Assembly (NCBI GenBank): GCA_030427865.1
Contig: JAUICK010000007.1
Span: forward strand, 1-64,000
Reading direction: 5' to 3'
Length of the DNA stretch: 64,000 nucleotides
Source: Bacteroidia bacterium
GTDB taxonomy: Bacteria; Bacteroidota; Bacteroidia; Flavobacteriales; Flavobacteriaceae
A model generated the notes under the pieces. That model did not search any database. It had not been told where the DNA came from and saw only the letters and a program-made list of their open reading frames with translations. This document shows, one piece after another, positions 11,591 through 19,325 of this stretch (within the stretch, counting starts at the first letter, position 1; each line of letters starts with the position of its first letter). A program made the translations under genes and the position numbers.

Positions 11591-11779
11591 TTAGAATAAT
11601 TTAAAAAAGTTATCTAATCCAGTTTGAAAAACATAATCTATACCGGCAACAGCTAGTGCAAAAATAATTGTAAAAACTGCAACAGTTACTGTTGTTTTTT
11701 GCGCATCTTCTTTAGAAATCCAAGTCATATGATTACTTAGCTCTTCAAAAGAATCTTTGACATATTGTATAAAGTTCAT
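11591..11779 (-). CDS. secE: preprotein translocase subunit SecE
   Basis: A short SecE of 62 residues with one C-terminal membrane segment (VTVAVFTIIFALAVAGIDYVF), the minimal form that stabilises SecY. It starts at the ATG at 11777-11779 (MNFIQYVKDSFEEL). The frame stays open upstream through the tRNA-Trp gene, which is an artefact. SecE-typical LSNHMTWISKEDA precedes the helix. It sits between tRNA-Trp and nusG. Confidence 0.97.
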   Translation of the reverse strand: MNFIQYVKDSFEELSNHMTWISKEDAQKTTVTVAVFTIIFALAVAGIDYVFQTGLDNFFKLF

Positions 11780-11796
11780 CTTACTTCTTTGTTTTG

Positions 11797-11869
11797 CACG
11801 GGTTGAGAGGCTCGAACTCCCGACACCTGGTTTTGGAGACCAGTGCTCTACCAACTGAGCTAAACCCGT
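11797..11869 (-). tRNA. tRNA-Trp (CCA)
   Basis: A 73-base cloverleaf on the minus strand. The acceptor arms ACGGGTT and AACCCGT pair fully, the anticodon loop is CTCCAAA within the CTGGT/ACCAG stem, and the T-arm contains GTTCGAG. It lies between tuf and secE, 17 bases upstream of secE, so it is probably processed from the shared transcript. Confidence 0.97.
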
Positions 11870-11890
11870 TTTTTATTCATTGATAAAGGC

Positions 11891-11909
11891 GTTCCGTTAA
11901 AAACGGAAC
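11891..11909 (-). terminator. hairpin between tuf and tRNA-Trp
   Basis: An 8-bp perfect stem (GTTCCGTT/AACGGAAC) with a 3-base loop begins 35 bases beyond the tuf stop. The downstream minus-strand sequence has only a short weak T-run, so partial termination or a processing signal is as likely as full termination. Confidence 0.6.
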
Positions 11910-11943
11910 ACCCTTATATTTTATTAATTAAAAAACTAAAAAA

Positions 11944-13131
11944 TTAGTCTAATAATTCAGTTACCTGACCTGCACCAACTGTTCTACCACCTTCACGGAT
12001 TGCAAAACGTAAACCAACATTTAATGCGATTGGTTGAATTAAGTCTACAGTAATTGTTAAGTTATCACCTGGCATAACCATCTCAACACCTGAAGGTAAG
12101 TTAATTGTACCTGTTACATCAGTAGTTCTTACATAAAACTGTGGGCGGTAATTGTTATGAAATGGTGTGTGACGTCCACCTTCTTCTTTTTTAAGAACAT
12201 AAACCTCAGCCTTAAATTTAGCATGCGGTGTAACTGAACCTGGTTTACAAATTACCATACCTCTTTTAATATCTTCTTTAGCAATACCTCTTAATAAGAT
12301 ACCTGCATTATCTCCAGCCTCACCTCTATCTAAGATTTGACGGAACATTTCAATACCAGTAATCGTTGAAGTTAATTTTTCAGCACCCATACCAATAATA
12401 TCTACAGCATCTCCAGTATTAGCGATACCTGTTTCAATACGACCAGTAGCAACAGTACCACGACCTGTAATTGAAAATACATCCTCAATCGGCATTAAGA
12501 AATCTTTATCAACTTCTCTTAATGGCTCTTCAATCCAAGTATCACAAGCTTCCATTAACTCCATTACAGTGTCAACCCACTTTTGCTCACCATTTAAAGC
12601 GCCTAAAGCAGAACCAGAAACTACAGGCCCATTATCTCCATCATAATCATAGAAAGATAACAATTCTCTAACCTCCATATCTACTAATTCTAATAACTCT
12701 TCATCATCAACCATATCCACCTTGTTTAAGAAAACAACAATTCTTGGAATACCTACCTGACGACCTAATAAGATATGCTCACGAGTTTGTGGCATAGGAC
12801 CATCTGTGGCAGCCACTACTAAAATAGCACCATCCATTTGAGCCGCACCAGTTACCATATTCTTTACATAATCCGCGTGACCTGGACAGTCAACGTGTGC
12901 ATAGTGACGATTAGCTGTTTGATACTCTACATGCGAAGTATTAATTGTAATACCTCTTTCTTTTTCTTCTGGAGCATTATCGATTTGATCAAAATCTTTT
13001 GCTTCAGATAATCCTGCATCAGCTAATACTTTTGTAATAGCAGCAGTTAAAGTTGTTTTACCGTGATCTACGTGTCCGATTGTACCAATATTTAAGTGTG
13101 GTTTCGAACGGTCAAAAGTTCCCTTTGCCAT
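11944..13131 (-). CDS. tuf: elongation factor Tu
   Basis: EF-Tu, 395 residues, delivers aminoacyl-tRNA to the ribosome. The P-loop GHVDHGKT is at residues 19-26, followed by the switch segment [19 protein letters not shown] and NKVDMVD for guanine recognition. Domains 2 and 3 end in [15 protein letters not shown]. It is the only tuf gene in this window. It starts 61 bases after tRNA-Thr(GGT), within the tRNA-tuf transcription unit. Confidence 0.99.
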   Translation of the reverse strand: MAKGTFDRSKPHLNIGTIGHVDHGKTTLTAAITKVLADAGLSEAKDFDQIDNAPEEKERGITINTSHVEYQTANRHYAHVDCPGHADYVKNMVTGAAQMDGAILVVAATDGPMPQTREHILLGRQVGIPRIVVFLNKVDMVDDEELLELVDMEVRELLSFYDYDGDNGPVVSGSALGALNGEQKWVDTVMELMEACDTWIEEPLREVDKDFLMPIEDVFSITGRGTVATGRIETGIANTGDAVDIIGMGAEKLTSTITGIEMFRQILDRGEAGDNAGILLRGIAKEDIKRGMVICKPGSVTPHAKFKAEVYVLKKEEGGRHTPFHNNYRPQFYVRTTDVTGTINLPSGVEMVMPGDNLTITVDLIQPIALNVGLRFAIREGGRTVGAGQVTELLD

Positions 13132-13192
13132 GATTATTAATTTTAATTCTTAGTTTAAATATATTTAGTGTCTAATAATACGTATTTAATTG

Positions 13193-13265
13193 AGCCAGCG
13201 ATGGGACTTGAACCCACGACCTCATCCCTACCAAGGATGCGCTCTACCAACTGAGCTACACCGGC
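13193..13265 (-). tRNA. tRNA-Thr (GGT)
   Basis: A 73-base cloverleaf. The acceptor stem GCCGGTG/CGCTGGC contains G-U pairs, and the anticodon stem CATCC/GGATG encloses loop TTGGTAG. It is the last of four tRNAs before tuf. Confidence 0.96.
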
Positions 13266-13281
13266 TTGTTGGTTTTTTTTG

Positions 13282-13354
13282 AGCGAAAGACCGGGTTCGA
13301 ACCGGCGACATTCAGCTTGGAAGGCTGACGCTCTACCAACTGAGCTACTTTCGC
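13282..13354 (-). tRNA. tRNA-Gly (TCC)
   Basis: A 73-base cloverleaf. Acceptor stem GCGAAAG/CTTTCGC, anticodon loop CTTCCAA within TCAGC/GCTGA, and a T-arm with GGTTCGAAC. Confidence 0.97.
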
Positions 13355-13367
13355 AAAATGTAAATTG

Positions 13368-13449
13368 TGGGGAGAGCAGGATTCGAACCTGCGAAGGTGA
13401 AACCAACGGAGTTACAGTCCGTCCTCGTTGACCGCTTGAGTATCTCCCC
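13368..13449 (-). tRNA. tRNA-Tyr (GTA)
   Basis: An 82-base tRNA with the long variable arm expected of bacterial tRNA-Tyr. Acceptor stem GGGGAGA/TCTCCCC, anticodon loop CTGTAAC within ACGGA/TCCGT, discriminator A. Confidence 0.97.
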
Positions 13450-13488
13450 TGTAATTTACTATTTTAATGAACTTTACGCTTCTTTTAG

Positions 13489-13562
13489 AGCCGATGGAGG
13501 GACTCGAACCCACGACCTGCTGATTACAAATCAGCTGCTCTAGCCAGCTGAGCTACATCGGC
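13489..13562 (-). tRNA. tRNA-Thr (TGT)
   Basis: A 74-base cloverleaf. Acceptor stem GCCGATG/CATCGGC, anticodon stem GCTGA/TCAGC with loop TTTGTAA. It is the first gene of the tRNA-tuf unit. Confidence 0.97.
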
Positions 13563-13603
13563 TTTTTACTACAAAAAAACAACCCGCTATTTCTAACGGA
13601 TTG

Positions 13604-13611
13604 CAAATGTA
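13604..13611 (-). promoter_or_regulatory. promoter -7 element of the tRNA-tuf operon
   Basis: The minus strand reads TACATTTG, an exact match to the Bacteroidota -7 consensus TAnnTTTG, 42 bases before tRNA-Thr(TGT). No clear -33 TTG is visible at the usual distance. Confidence 0.65.
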
Positions 13612-13660
13612 TAAAGTTTTTTTTATTTCTAAAACTTTTTGTAATTATTTTTTTACTTTT

Positions 13661-13969
13661 TTATGAGATTAAAGAATCTCTATGTTTTTCTTTTGATCTT
13701 TTTAATTGTCTTTTTAAATTATCTACAGCAGCATTTACACCTTCTTCGAATGTTTTTGTTTCTCTTTTTACAATTAACTCGCTACCCGGTATATTAATTT
13801 TTATTTCTGTTACCTTATTTTCTTTATCGCTGGTATTTTGCACTTTTAAAAACACTTCTGCATCTACAATTTTATCGTGAAACTTTGTTAATGATGAAAC
13901 TTTGTCTTCTGCATACTTAATTAATTCTCTGTCTGCGTTAAAGTTAACTGATTGTGTGAATACTTTCAT
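13661..13969 (-). CDS. hpf: ribosome hibernation-promoting factor, short HPF type
   Basis: A 102-residue protein of the HPF/YfiA family. It has the beta-alpha-beta-beta-beta-alpha fold pattern (MKVFTQSVNFNADRELIKYA ... SSLTKFHDKIVDAEVFLKV) and a basic second helix (AAVDNLKRQLKRSKEK). The family binds the 30S subunit in stationary phase to block tRNA and mRNA sites; the long-form dimerisation tail is absent. It begins 7 bases after the recombinase stop, so the two are probably cotranscribed. The tRNA-tuf unit has its own promoter downstream. Confidence 0.93.
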   Translation of the reverse strand: MKVFTQSVNFNADRELIKYAEDKVSSLTKFHDKIVDAEVFLKVQNTSDKENKVTEIKINIPGSELIVKRETKTFEEGVNAAVDNLKRQLKRSKEKHRDSLIS

Positions 13970-13976
13970 ACTTCAT

Positions 13977-14861
13977 TCATTTTTTATTGCTCTTAGGGTG
14001 AGCTTGGTTATACACTTTTTTTATAGCATCAAGACTATTATGAGTATAGACTTGTGTTGAAGCCAAGGAAGAATGCCCTAATAATTCTTTCACAGAATTC
14101 ATATCTGCTCCCTCATTCAACAAGTGTGTTGCAAAAGAATGCCTTAATATATGTGGGCTTTTTTTTTCTTTTGATGACACCCTACTAAAGTAAGAATTTA
14201 TAACTCTGTAAACAAGAGTTTCATATATTTTATTTCCTTTATCTGTAATGAAAAGTTCTTCTCTATTTGAAGCTAATTTTATTTTTAACTCTAAATATTC
14301 ATTTAGTGTTTTAAAAACTGAACTTAATAAAGGAACAAAACGTTCTTTATTTCTTTTTCCTAAAACTTTAATTGTTTTATCTGAAAAACTAATATCTTTT
14401 TCTTTAAGATTGATTAGCTCTATTCTTCTAATTCCTGTGGAATAAAACAACTCAACTATTAATTTATTTCTGACAGATGTGAAATCATTTTTATCGGTTG
14501 AAATATTTATAGCTTCATTAATTTCTTTGGATGTAAATGGGATTTGTACTTTTTTTGCAACTTTTAATGCTTTGTGTTTCGCTAAAGGATTTATTTCAAT
14601 TTGATTTGTTTTCTGCAAAAACTTATAGAAAGACTTTAGCGAACTAACTTTTCTATTAATTGTTCTGTTTGATACTTTTAAGTCTACTAAAGAAATTATC
14701 CAACTTCTTATTTGATTATAATGTACATCTAAAAAATCTTCTTGATTGAATTCTGTTTCCAAAAAATCTTTAAACGAAATTAAATCGTTTTTATATGCAG
14801 TAATTGTATGTACTGAATATTTTTTTTCTAAAGATAAATAATCTAAGAATGCGTTTATCAA
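13977..14861 (-). CDS. xerC: tyrosine recombinase, XerC/XerD type
   Basis: A 294-residue site-specific recombinase with an N-terminal SAM-like DNA-binding domain (residues 1-90) and a catalytic domain. Visible active-site residues are Arg145 (STGIRRIEL), Lys169, His237 and Arg240 (HILRHSFATH), His263 (LLGHSSL) and Tyr272 (VYTHNS). XerC/XerD-type enzymes resolve chromosome dimers at dif. The start codon is TTG at 14859-14861: an in-frame TAA lies two codons upstream and no other start is near. An 11-unit heptamer array abuts this codon. Core gene neighbours argue for a housekeeping Xer rather than a phage integrase; XerC versus XerD cannot be settled here. Confidence 0.93.
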   Translation of the reverse strand: MINAFLDYLSLEKKYSVHTITAYKNDLISFKDFLETEFNQEDFLDVHYNQIRSWIISLVDLKVSNRTINRKVSSLKSFYKFLQKTNQIEINPLAKHKALKVAKKVQIPFTSKEINEAINISTDKNDFTSVRNKLIVELFYSTGIRRIELINLKEKDISFSDKTIKVLGKRNKERFVPLLSSVFKTLNEYLELKIKLASNREELFITDKGNKIYETLVYRVINSYFSRVSSKEKKSPHILRHSFATHLLNEGADMNSVKELLGHSSLASTQVYTHNSLDAIKKVYNQAHPKSNKK

Positions 14862-14938
14862 TTGTTAGTTGTTAGTTGTTAGTTGTTAGTTGTTAGTTGT
14901 TAGTTGTTAGTTGTTAGTTGTTAGTTGTTAGTTGTTAG
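14862..14938. repeat. heptamer array TTGTTAG x 11
   Basis: Eleven exact tandem copies of TTGTTAG (CTAACAA on the minus strand) occupy the 77 bases immediately upstream of the recombinase start codon. There is no spacer and no ribosome-binding site. A possible -7 element, AAATTTTG on the minus strand at 14947-14954 (one mismatch), would make the mRNA leader almost entirely this repeat. Confidence 0.97.
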
Positions 14939-14961
14939 TAAATTTACAAAATTTTGAGCAT

Positions 14962-14997
14962 AAAAAAATCTCGTATCAAAGAAATGATACGAGATTT
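14962..14997 (-). terminator. rpsU intrinsic terminator
   Basis: A perfect 13-bp stem (AAATCTCGTATCA/TGATACGAGATTT) with a 6-base loop, followed on the minus strand by TTTTTTT. It lies about 90 bases beyond the rpsU stop and isolates the recombinase from rpsU transcription. Confidence 0.9.
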
Positions 14998-15089
14998 AAA
15001 TTATTAAGAATTAGATACTGATTTTCATCAGAATTAGTTAAACTTACAATTTTTACTTTATCTTTTAGACTTGTAAAAATTGAGTTTCA

Positions 15090-15287
15090 CTAACCTACTT
15101 CTTCTTGTGTTCTTAATCTTTGAACGTAAGAGGCTTTTATTCTTTGAGCTCTTTTAGCAACAGATGGCTTTGTAAAGTTTTTTCTGTTACGTAAGTTTTT
15201 CATAGTCTTTGTTCTGTCAAACTTTCGTTTGTAACGTTTTAAAGCTCTATCTATATTCTCTCCTTCTTTTACAGGTATAATTAACAT
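15090..15287 (-). CDS. rpsU: 30S ribosomal protein bS21
   Basis: A 65-residue basic protein that joins the 30S platform beside the 3' end of 16S rRNA. It has the family N-terminus MLIIPVKEGENIDRALKRYKRKF and an Arg/Lys-rich helix (KAQRIKASYVQRLRT-like). It is monocistronic: its own promoter (15365-15393), a leader of about 70 bases and its own terminator. It carries an exceptionally strong Shine-Dalgarno, in contrast to every other gene in the window. Confidence 0.97.
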   Translation of the reverse strand: MLIIPVKEGENIDRALKRYKRKFDRTKTMKNLRNRKNFTKPSVAKRAQRIKASYVQRLRTQEEVG

Positions 15288-15292
15288 AAGTT

Positions 15293-15304
15293 GGCACCTC
15301 CTTT
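15293..15304 (-). promoter_or_regulatory. strong Shine-Dalgarno of rpsU
   Basis: The minus strand reads GAAAGGAGGTG ending 7 bases before the ATG, an 11-base match to the complement of the usual 16S rRNA 3' end. In Bacteroidota the anti-Shine-Dalgarno is normally sequestered on the ribosome and such sites are rare, which makes this one significant. Confidence 0.93.
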
Positions 15305-15328
15305 CATACGTATCTTTAGTATTTTTAT

Positions 15329-15344
15329 AACAGTATAAACTGTT
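15329..15344 (-). other. hairpin in the rpsU leader
   Basis: AACAGT and ACTGTT form a perfect 6-bp stem with a 4-base loop, 42-57 bases upstream of the rpsU ATG. It lies within the predicted transcript, between the start point and the Shine-Dalgarno. Confidence 0.55.
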
Positions 15345-15364
15345 GATTTATAATTTTTGGACTG

Positions 15365-15393
15365 CAAAGATAATTATTAATTATGAATTACAA
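15365..15393 (-). promoter_or_regulatory. rpsU promoter
   Basis: The minus strand has TTG at 15391-15393, 18 bases, then TATCTTTG at 15365-15372. Both elements and the spacing fit the Bacteroidota TTG/TAnnTTTG pattern. It is the best complete promoter in the window. Confidence 0.8.
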
Positions 15394-15428
15394 TTTTATT
15401 TTGCAATTTCTTTTATAAGTAAGCTTTT

Positions 15429-15520
15429 GCGTTAGGGATTGAACGGTGTGTTTGAGCTCTTTTTTGTTTTTTCTCAAAAAAAGCGAGTAGTGATAGCCTG
15501 CCCTTTAGGGAACGCCCTAA
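15429..15520 (+). repeat. dispersed GAGCTC-hairpin element, copy 1
   Basis: It starts GCGTTAGGGATTGA, passes TTTGAGCTCTTTTTT and AAAAAAAGCGAGTAGTGA, and ends CGCCCTAA, so the ends contain inverted TTAGGG/CCCTAA. The U-rich and A-rich arms can pair. It lies between rpsU and the acyl-CoA dehydrogenase stop. Related copies occur at 60841-60917 and 63858-63988. Confidence 0.75.
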
Positions 15521-15541
15521 TTAGTGATTAAAAATAAAAAA

Positions 15542-16708
15542 TTATGTTGCTGGTTTGTATTCTTTCTTATCGATTACCATTTTTGCGATAATCTCTTTTA
15601 AGATTTCAGAAGTTCCTCCTCCTATTGGTCCTAATCTACTGTCTCTTAGTAAGCGTGCCATTGGATATTCTTCCATGTAACCATAACCCCCTAATAATTG
15701 TAGTGCATCGTAGATAACTTCGTCTGCCATTTTTGTAGAGAGTAGTTTAGACATGCTTGCTTCTTTTACAACATATTGCCCGTCGTTTAATCGTTTTGTG
15801 ATTGAATAGTTGTATTCTCGACACATATCTATTCTACTTGCCATTTCTGCAATTTTATGTCTTAACACTTGAAATCTATCTAAAGATTTACCAAACGCAA
15901 CTCTTTCTTCCATATAGTTAATAGCATAGTCTAATGCATATTCTGCTCTTGCATGGGCATTAACACCCATAACTAATCTTTCTAAGGCAAAATGTTGCAT
16001 TATATAAGGAAATCCTTTTCCTTCTTCGCCCATTAAATTCTCTACAGGAATTTCTACATTATCGAAAGCAATTTCTCCGGTATCTGAGGCTTTCCAGCCT
16101 AATTTATCTAATTTTGTTGCCGAAATTCCTTTAGAATTTCTATCTACTACAAATATGCTGATTCCTTTATACTTATCTGAAGGATCTGTTTTAGCCGCAA
16201 CAATTAAATAGTCTGAATATACTCCGTTTGTAATAAAGGTTTTTGAGCCATTTAAAATATATTTTTCTCCTTTTTTAATGGCAGTTGATCGCATACCTGC
16301 AACATCACTTCCTCCAAAAGGTTCTGTAATACATAGACAACCAATCATATTTCCTTCTACACTTGGTGCTAAATATTTTTTCTTTTGAAAATCGTTACCT
16401 TCTTTGTTTAAGTGTGTCATTGCTAAATATTCATGCGCCCACATTGCTGCTGCAAATCCACCAGAGTTTATTTTTTGCAATTCTTCTAAGAAGATAACTG
16501 TATAAAAAAGGTCTAAATCTAACCCTCCATATTCTTCTGGCGTGTTTAATCCGAAATAACCCATTTCGCCAAATTTCTTCCAAATAAATCTTTCTATGGT
16601 TCCTGTTTTTTCCCATTTTTCTACATGAGGTACTACTTCTTTTTGTAAAAATTCTTTGAAACTTGCACGAAAGGATTCGTGTTCTTCAGTAAAGTACATA
16701 CTGTTCAT
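15542..16708 (-). CDS. acyl-CoA dehydrogenase
   Basis: A 388-residue FAD enzyme that introduces the alpha-beta double bond into acyl-CoA thioesters (fatty-acid or branched-chain amino-acid breakdown). The N-terminal helical domain, the beta domain (CLCITEPFGGSDVAGMRSTA) and the C-terminal helical domain (QLLGGYGYMEEYPMARLLRD) are all present. The position used as catalytic base in medium-chain enzymes is Gly here (IGGGTSEIL), whereas ALERLVMG carries the Glu used by isovaleryl- and long-chain-type enzymes. I infer that class; the substrate is unknown. It starts 19 bases after the helix-hairpin-helix gene. ATG at 16708; Met4 is an alternative. Confidence 0.93.
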   Translation of the reverse strand: MNSMYFTEEHESFRASFKEFLQKEVVPHVEKWEKTGTIERFIWKKFGEMGYFGLNTPEEYGGLDLDLFYTVIFLEELQKINSGGFAAAMWAHEYLAMTHLNKEGNDFQKKKYLAPSVEGNMIGCLCITEPFGGSDVAGMRSTAIKKGEKYILNGSKTFITNGVYSDYLIVAAKTDPSDKYKGISIFVVDRNSKGISATKLDKLGWKASDTGEIAFDNVEIPVENLMGEEGKGFPYIMQHFALERLVMGVNAHARAEYALDYAINYMEERVAFGKSLDRFQVLRHKIAEMASRIDMCREYNYSITKRLNDGQYVVKEASMSKLLSTKMADEVIYDALQLLGGYGYMEEYPMARLLRDSRLGPIGGGTSEILKEIIAKMVIDKKEYKPAT

Positions 16709-16727
16709 TAGGTTCGAAATTTGTTTG

Positions 16728-17642
16728 TTATTTTGCCTGCAAATATAAGACTATTCTATCATACAACTCCAAAGGAAAGTCTTTGATATTTTTTAATTCT
16801 GATATATCTTGAAGTTCTGCAACTTCATCTCTATAATCGAAAATCTTTTTACACAAATCGTAATTTATGTATGGGTTTTTAAGCAACTCCTTGAAAGTAA
16901 CGGTGTTTACATTTATTTTTTTTATGATGGGTTTTTGTTCAATTTTAAAAACAGACCAAATTTTATCTACCACTTCTTTTTCTAAACCCCAGACTTCATT
17001 GAGTTGATTCTCAAAAGAAAATCCTTGTAATTTAGAACGATACTTAATAATTCTTTGTGAAAAAGTGGGACCAATTCCGCTAATTGTTTGCAAATCTTCT
17101 GCTGTTGCTTTGTTAATGTCTGTTGTTGATAATTTTATTGCTTTCTTTTTATAAGAATTGTTATAACGATATTTCTCTACTTCGCTCGAAATGATTCCTC
17201 GTTTTGAATTTTGTTGATTTCTTTTTACAACCCAATCTGGAAATTTAAAATAAGGTGCAATTTTATTGAGTAAACTATCTGATATTTTTGTTATTTGTTG
17301 AAATTCTTTTTTGGAATTGATAAACTTATTTTTTTCCCTAAATGCTAACAACCTATCAATTTCTTTTAAAGACATCCCTAATTGCTCACCTTTATAATCT
17401 GTGATATAATTTGGATTGAAGGGATAAACTTTAGGTTTTCTGTTTTCAATTTCGATAGCTTTTAAACTATCTATTTGATTATGAAATGTTAAAATTTCTA
17501 ATGGGTTTGTAGCTATTTTTTCATCCGAAGAAAAATCACCAAAAACTATAAACGATTGTAAAACTATTATAAGTATAGCCAATAAAAAAATCCCATTTCG
17601 TTGGCTTTTATTGTACCAAAAATGGGATTTAAATTTTTTCAT
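16728..17642 (-). CDS. membrane-anchored ComEA-like helix-hairpin-helix protein
   Basis: A 304-residue protein with one N-terminal membrane segment (NGIFLLAILIIVLQSFIVFG, residues 16-35) followed by several helix-hairpin-helix units. Clear examples are INKATAEDLQTISGIGPTF, LNEVWGLEKEVVDKIW and VNTVTFKELLKNPYINYD. ComEA proteins bind DNA in the periplasm during natural transformation; that role here is inference and no other competence gene is nearby. Residues SSEVEKYR are encoded by DNA resembling a dispersed repeat arm. It follows the AGCS symporter gene by 10 bases and precedes acyl-CoA dehydrogenase by 19, so it is probably cotranscribed with both. Confidence 0.8.
   Translation of the reverse strand: MKKFKSHFWYNKSQRNGIFLLAILIIVLQSFIVFGDFSSDEKIATNPLEILTFHNQIDSLKAIEIENRKPKVYPFNPNYITDYKGEQLGMSLKEIDRLLAFREKNKFINSKKEFQQITKISDSLLNKIAPYFKFPDWVVKRNQQNSKRGIISSEVEKYRYNNSYKKKAIKLSTTDINKATAEDLQTISGIGPTFSQRIIKYRSKLQGFSFENQLNEVWGLEKEVVDKIWSVFKIEQKPIIKKINVNTVTFKELLKNPYINYDLCKKIFDYRDEVAELQDISELKNIKDFPLELYDRIVLYLQAK
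17171..17194. repeat. dispersed-repeat arm inside a coding region
   Basis: The 24 bases end CTTCGCTCGAAATGA and, on the minus strand, begin TCATTTCGAGCGAAG. This matches the TGTCATTTCGA... arm seen at 6-33 and (reverse complement) 57075-57100. It is in frame in the ComEA-like gene and encodes ISSEVEKY. A chance match is possible but the similarity is long. Confidence 0.5.
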
Positions 17643-17652
17643 AAATTTACTT

Positions 17653-19239
17653 TTATGCTTCTCTGCTTTTTATCGCTTTCATGTATTTAGTTAATTCTTC
17701 TTTTACTTTAGGCGCAAGAATAATTAAACCTATCATATTAGGCACCATCATGGCAAATACCATTGCATCAGAGAATCCTATTACAGACCCTAGACTTGCA
17801 GCTGCTCCAATAATTACGAAAATACAGAAAATTACTTTATACGTGTATTCCATTTTTTTAGATCTTCCAAATAAATATACCCAACCTTGAAAACCATAAT
17901 AAGACCAAGAGATCATTGAGCTAAAGGCAAATAAAACAACAGCTACAGTTAACACATAAGGAAACCAAGAGATTGACGATGCAAACGCACTTGATGTTAA
18001 TAAGATTGCTTGTGCATCATTTGCAGGAGGGTTTAGCGGGTCTACATAACCAGTAATAATTAACACTAAAGCTGTCATAGTACAAACCACAACAGTATCT
18101 ATAAATGGCTCTAATAAAGCTACCATTCCTTCACTTGCAGCATATTTTGTTTTTACAGCTGAATGCGCAATAGAAGCAGAACCAATACCTGCTTCGTTAG
18201 AAAAAGCTGCTCTTCTAAATCCTTGTATTAGCACTCCAACTGCTCCACCAGCAATTCCTTCTGGTGAGAAAGCCCCGTTAAAAATTTGTCCAAATGCAGA
18301 GCCAATCATATCGTAATTTGCAAAAATTACAAATAATGCTGCACCAACATAAACAGCTACCATAAATGGAACAATCTTATCAGTTACTTTCGCTATTTTT
18401 TTAATCCCTCCAATAATTACAATTCCTACAAGAACCGCCATTACTAAACCGAATAACCACCCTTTGCCTGCTAATACAGATTCTGAGCCACCAGTGATAT
18501 TTTGCACTAATTGAAAAGCTTGATTTACTTGAAACATATTTCCGCCTCCAAAAGAACCTCCAATTACAAAAATCGCAAATAATGCTGCTAAAATTTTACC
18601 AAGTGTTTTAGATTTTAAGCCTTTTGTTAAATAATACATTGGCCCGCCATAAACTGTTCCGTCTTCAGCGATATCTCTATATTTTACACCTAATGTACAT
18701 TCTACAAACTTAGATGCCATTCCTAAGAAACCTGCAATAATCATCCAAAAAGTGGCACCTGCACCCCCTATAGAAACTGCAATTGCAACTCCTGCAATAT
18801 TACCCAAACCAACTGTTGCAGACAATGCTGCTGTTAATGCTTGAAAATGCGAAACCTCGCCTTCATGCCCTTCTACTCTTATAGTATCTGGATTATCTTC
18901 TTCGTCTGTAAACTCTGATTTTGCGATTTCTACTTTATGATCTTTTCTTCCTTCTAAATCATCATATTTACCTCTAACTATATTTATTGAGGTAAAAAAA
19001 CCGCTAAAATTGATAAACTTAAAATAAAAAGTAAAATATGTTGCTCCTAAAATTAATGGAAACAGCACCCAATATACACTAATAGTATCTGTAAAAGGTA
19101 TTTGATAAAAAACAAACTCTACAAACCATCCTGTTGCATTTCCAAATGCTTCATCTATCTGTTGGTCTAAACCTTTTTCTTGTGCAAATGCTAATAATGG
19201 TGCTGCAAAAAACAACAACGACAGAAGTTTTTTCTTCAT
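17653..19239 (-). CDS. alanine/glycine:cation symporter (AGCS family)
   Basis: A 528-residue polytopic inner-membrane protein of the AGCS family, which couples alanine or glycine uptake to Na+ or H+. Family signatures are [31 protein letters not shown] and [19 protein letters not shown]. It has an extra N-terminal hydrophobic segment resembling a signal peptide ([16 protein letters not shown]) and a charged loop (residues about 90-130), as in Bacteroidota homologues. It is the first gene of an apparent three-gene unit with the ComEA-like and acyl-CoA dehydrogenase genes. Confidence 0.93.
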   Translation of the reverse strand: MKKKLLSLLFFAAPLLAFAQEKGLDQQIDEAFGNATGWFVEFVFYQIPFTDTISVYWVLFPLILGATYFTFYFKFINFSGFFTSINIVRGKYDDLEGRKDHKVEIAKSEFTDEEDNPDTIRVEGHEGEVSHFQALTAALSATVGLGNIAGVAIAVSIGGAGATFWMIIAGFLGMASKFVECTLGVKYRDIAEDGTVYGGPMYYLTKGLKSKTLGKILAALFAIFVIGGSFGGGNMFQVNQAFQLVQNITGGSESVLAGKGWLFGLVMAVLVGIVIIGGIKKIAKVTDKIVPFMVAVYVGAALFVIFANYDMIGSAFGQIFNGAFSPEGIAGGAVGVLIQGFRRAAFSNEAGIGSASIAHSAVKTKYAASEGMVALLEPFIDTVVVCTMTALVLIITGYVDPLNPPANDAQAILLTSSAFASSISWFPYVLTVAVVLFAFSSMISWSYYGFQGWVYLFGRSKKMEYTYKVIFCIFVIIGAAASLGSVIGFSDAMVFAMMVPNMIGLIILAPKVKEELTKYMKAIKSREA

Positions 19240-19325
19240 AATGTAAGTGATTAGTTTTTTAATTAGTAGCTCGCAATATCATAAAAAAATGCTCTTTTAA
19301 CAAGTTTTCATAGTTAAAAGTGAAT

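Noticed and set aside
11780..11854. N-terminal extension of secE through tRNA-Trp
   Set aside because: The extra residues come from tRNA sequence; SecE homology begins at MNFIQY.
13155..13406. Open frame across three tRNA genes
   Set aside because: The translation (GVAQLVERILGRDEVVGSSPIAG-like) is the familiar artefact of reading tRNA genes as protein.
13977..14861. Integrase-bearing genomic island inserted at the tRNA cluster
   Set aside because: A tyrosine recombinase beside tRNAs is suggestive, but it sits among core genes, no duplicated tRNA end was seen and no cargo is present. A housekeeping Xer fits better.
14862..14938. CRISPR-like array
   Set aside because: The repeats are 7 bases long with no spacers, so it is a microsatellite.
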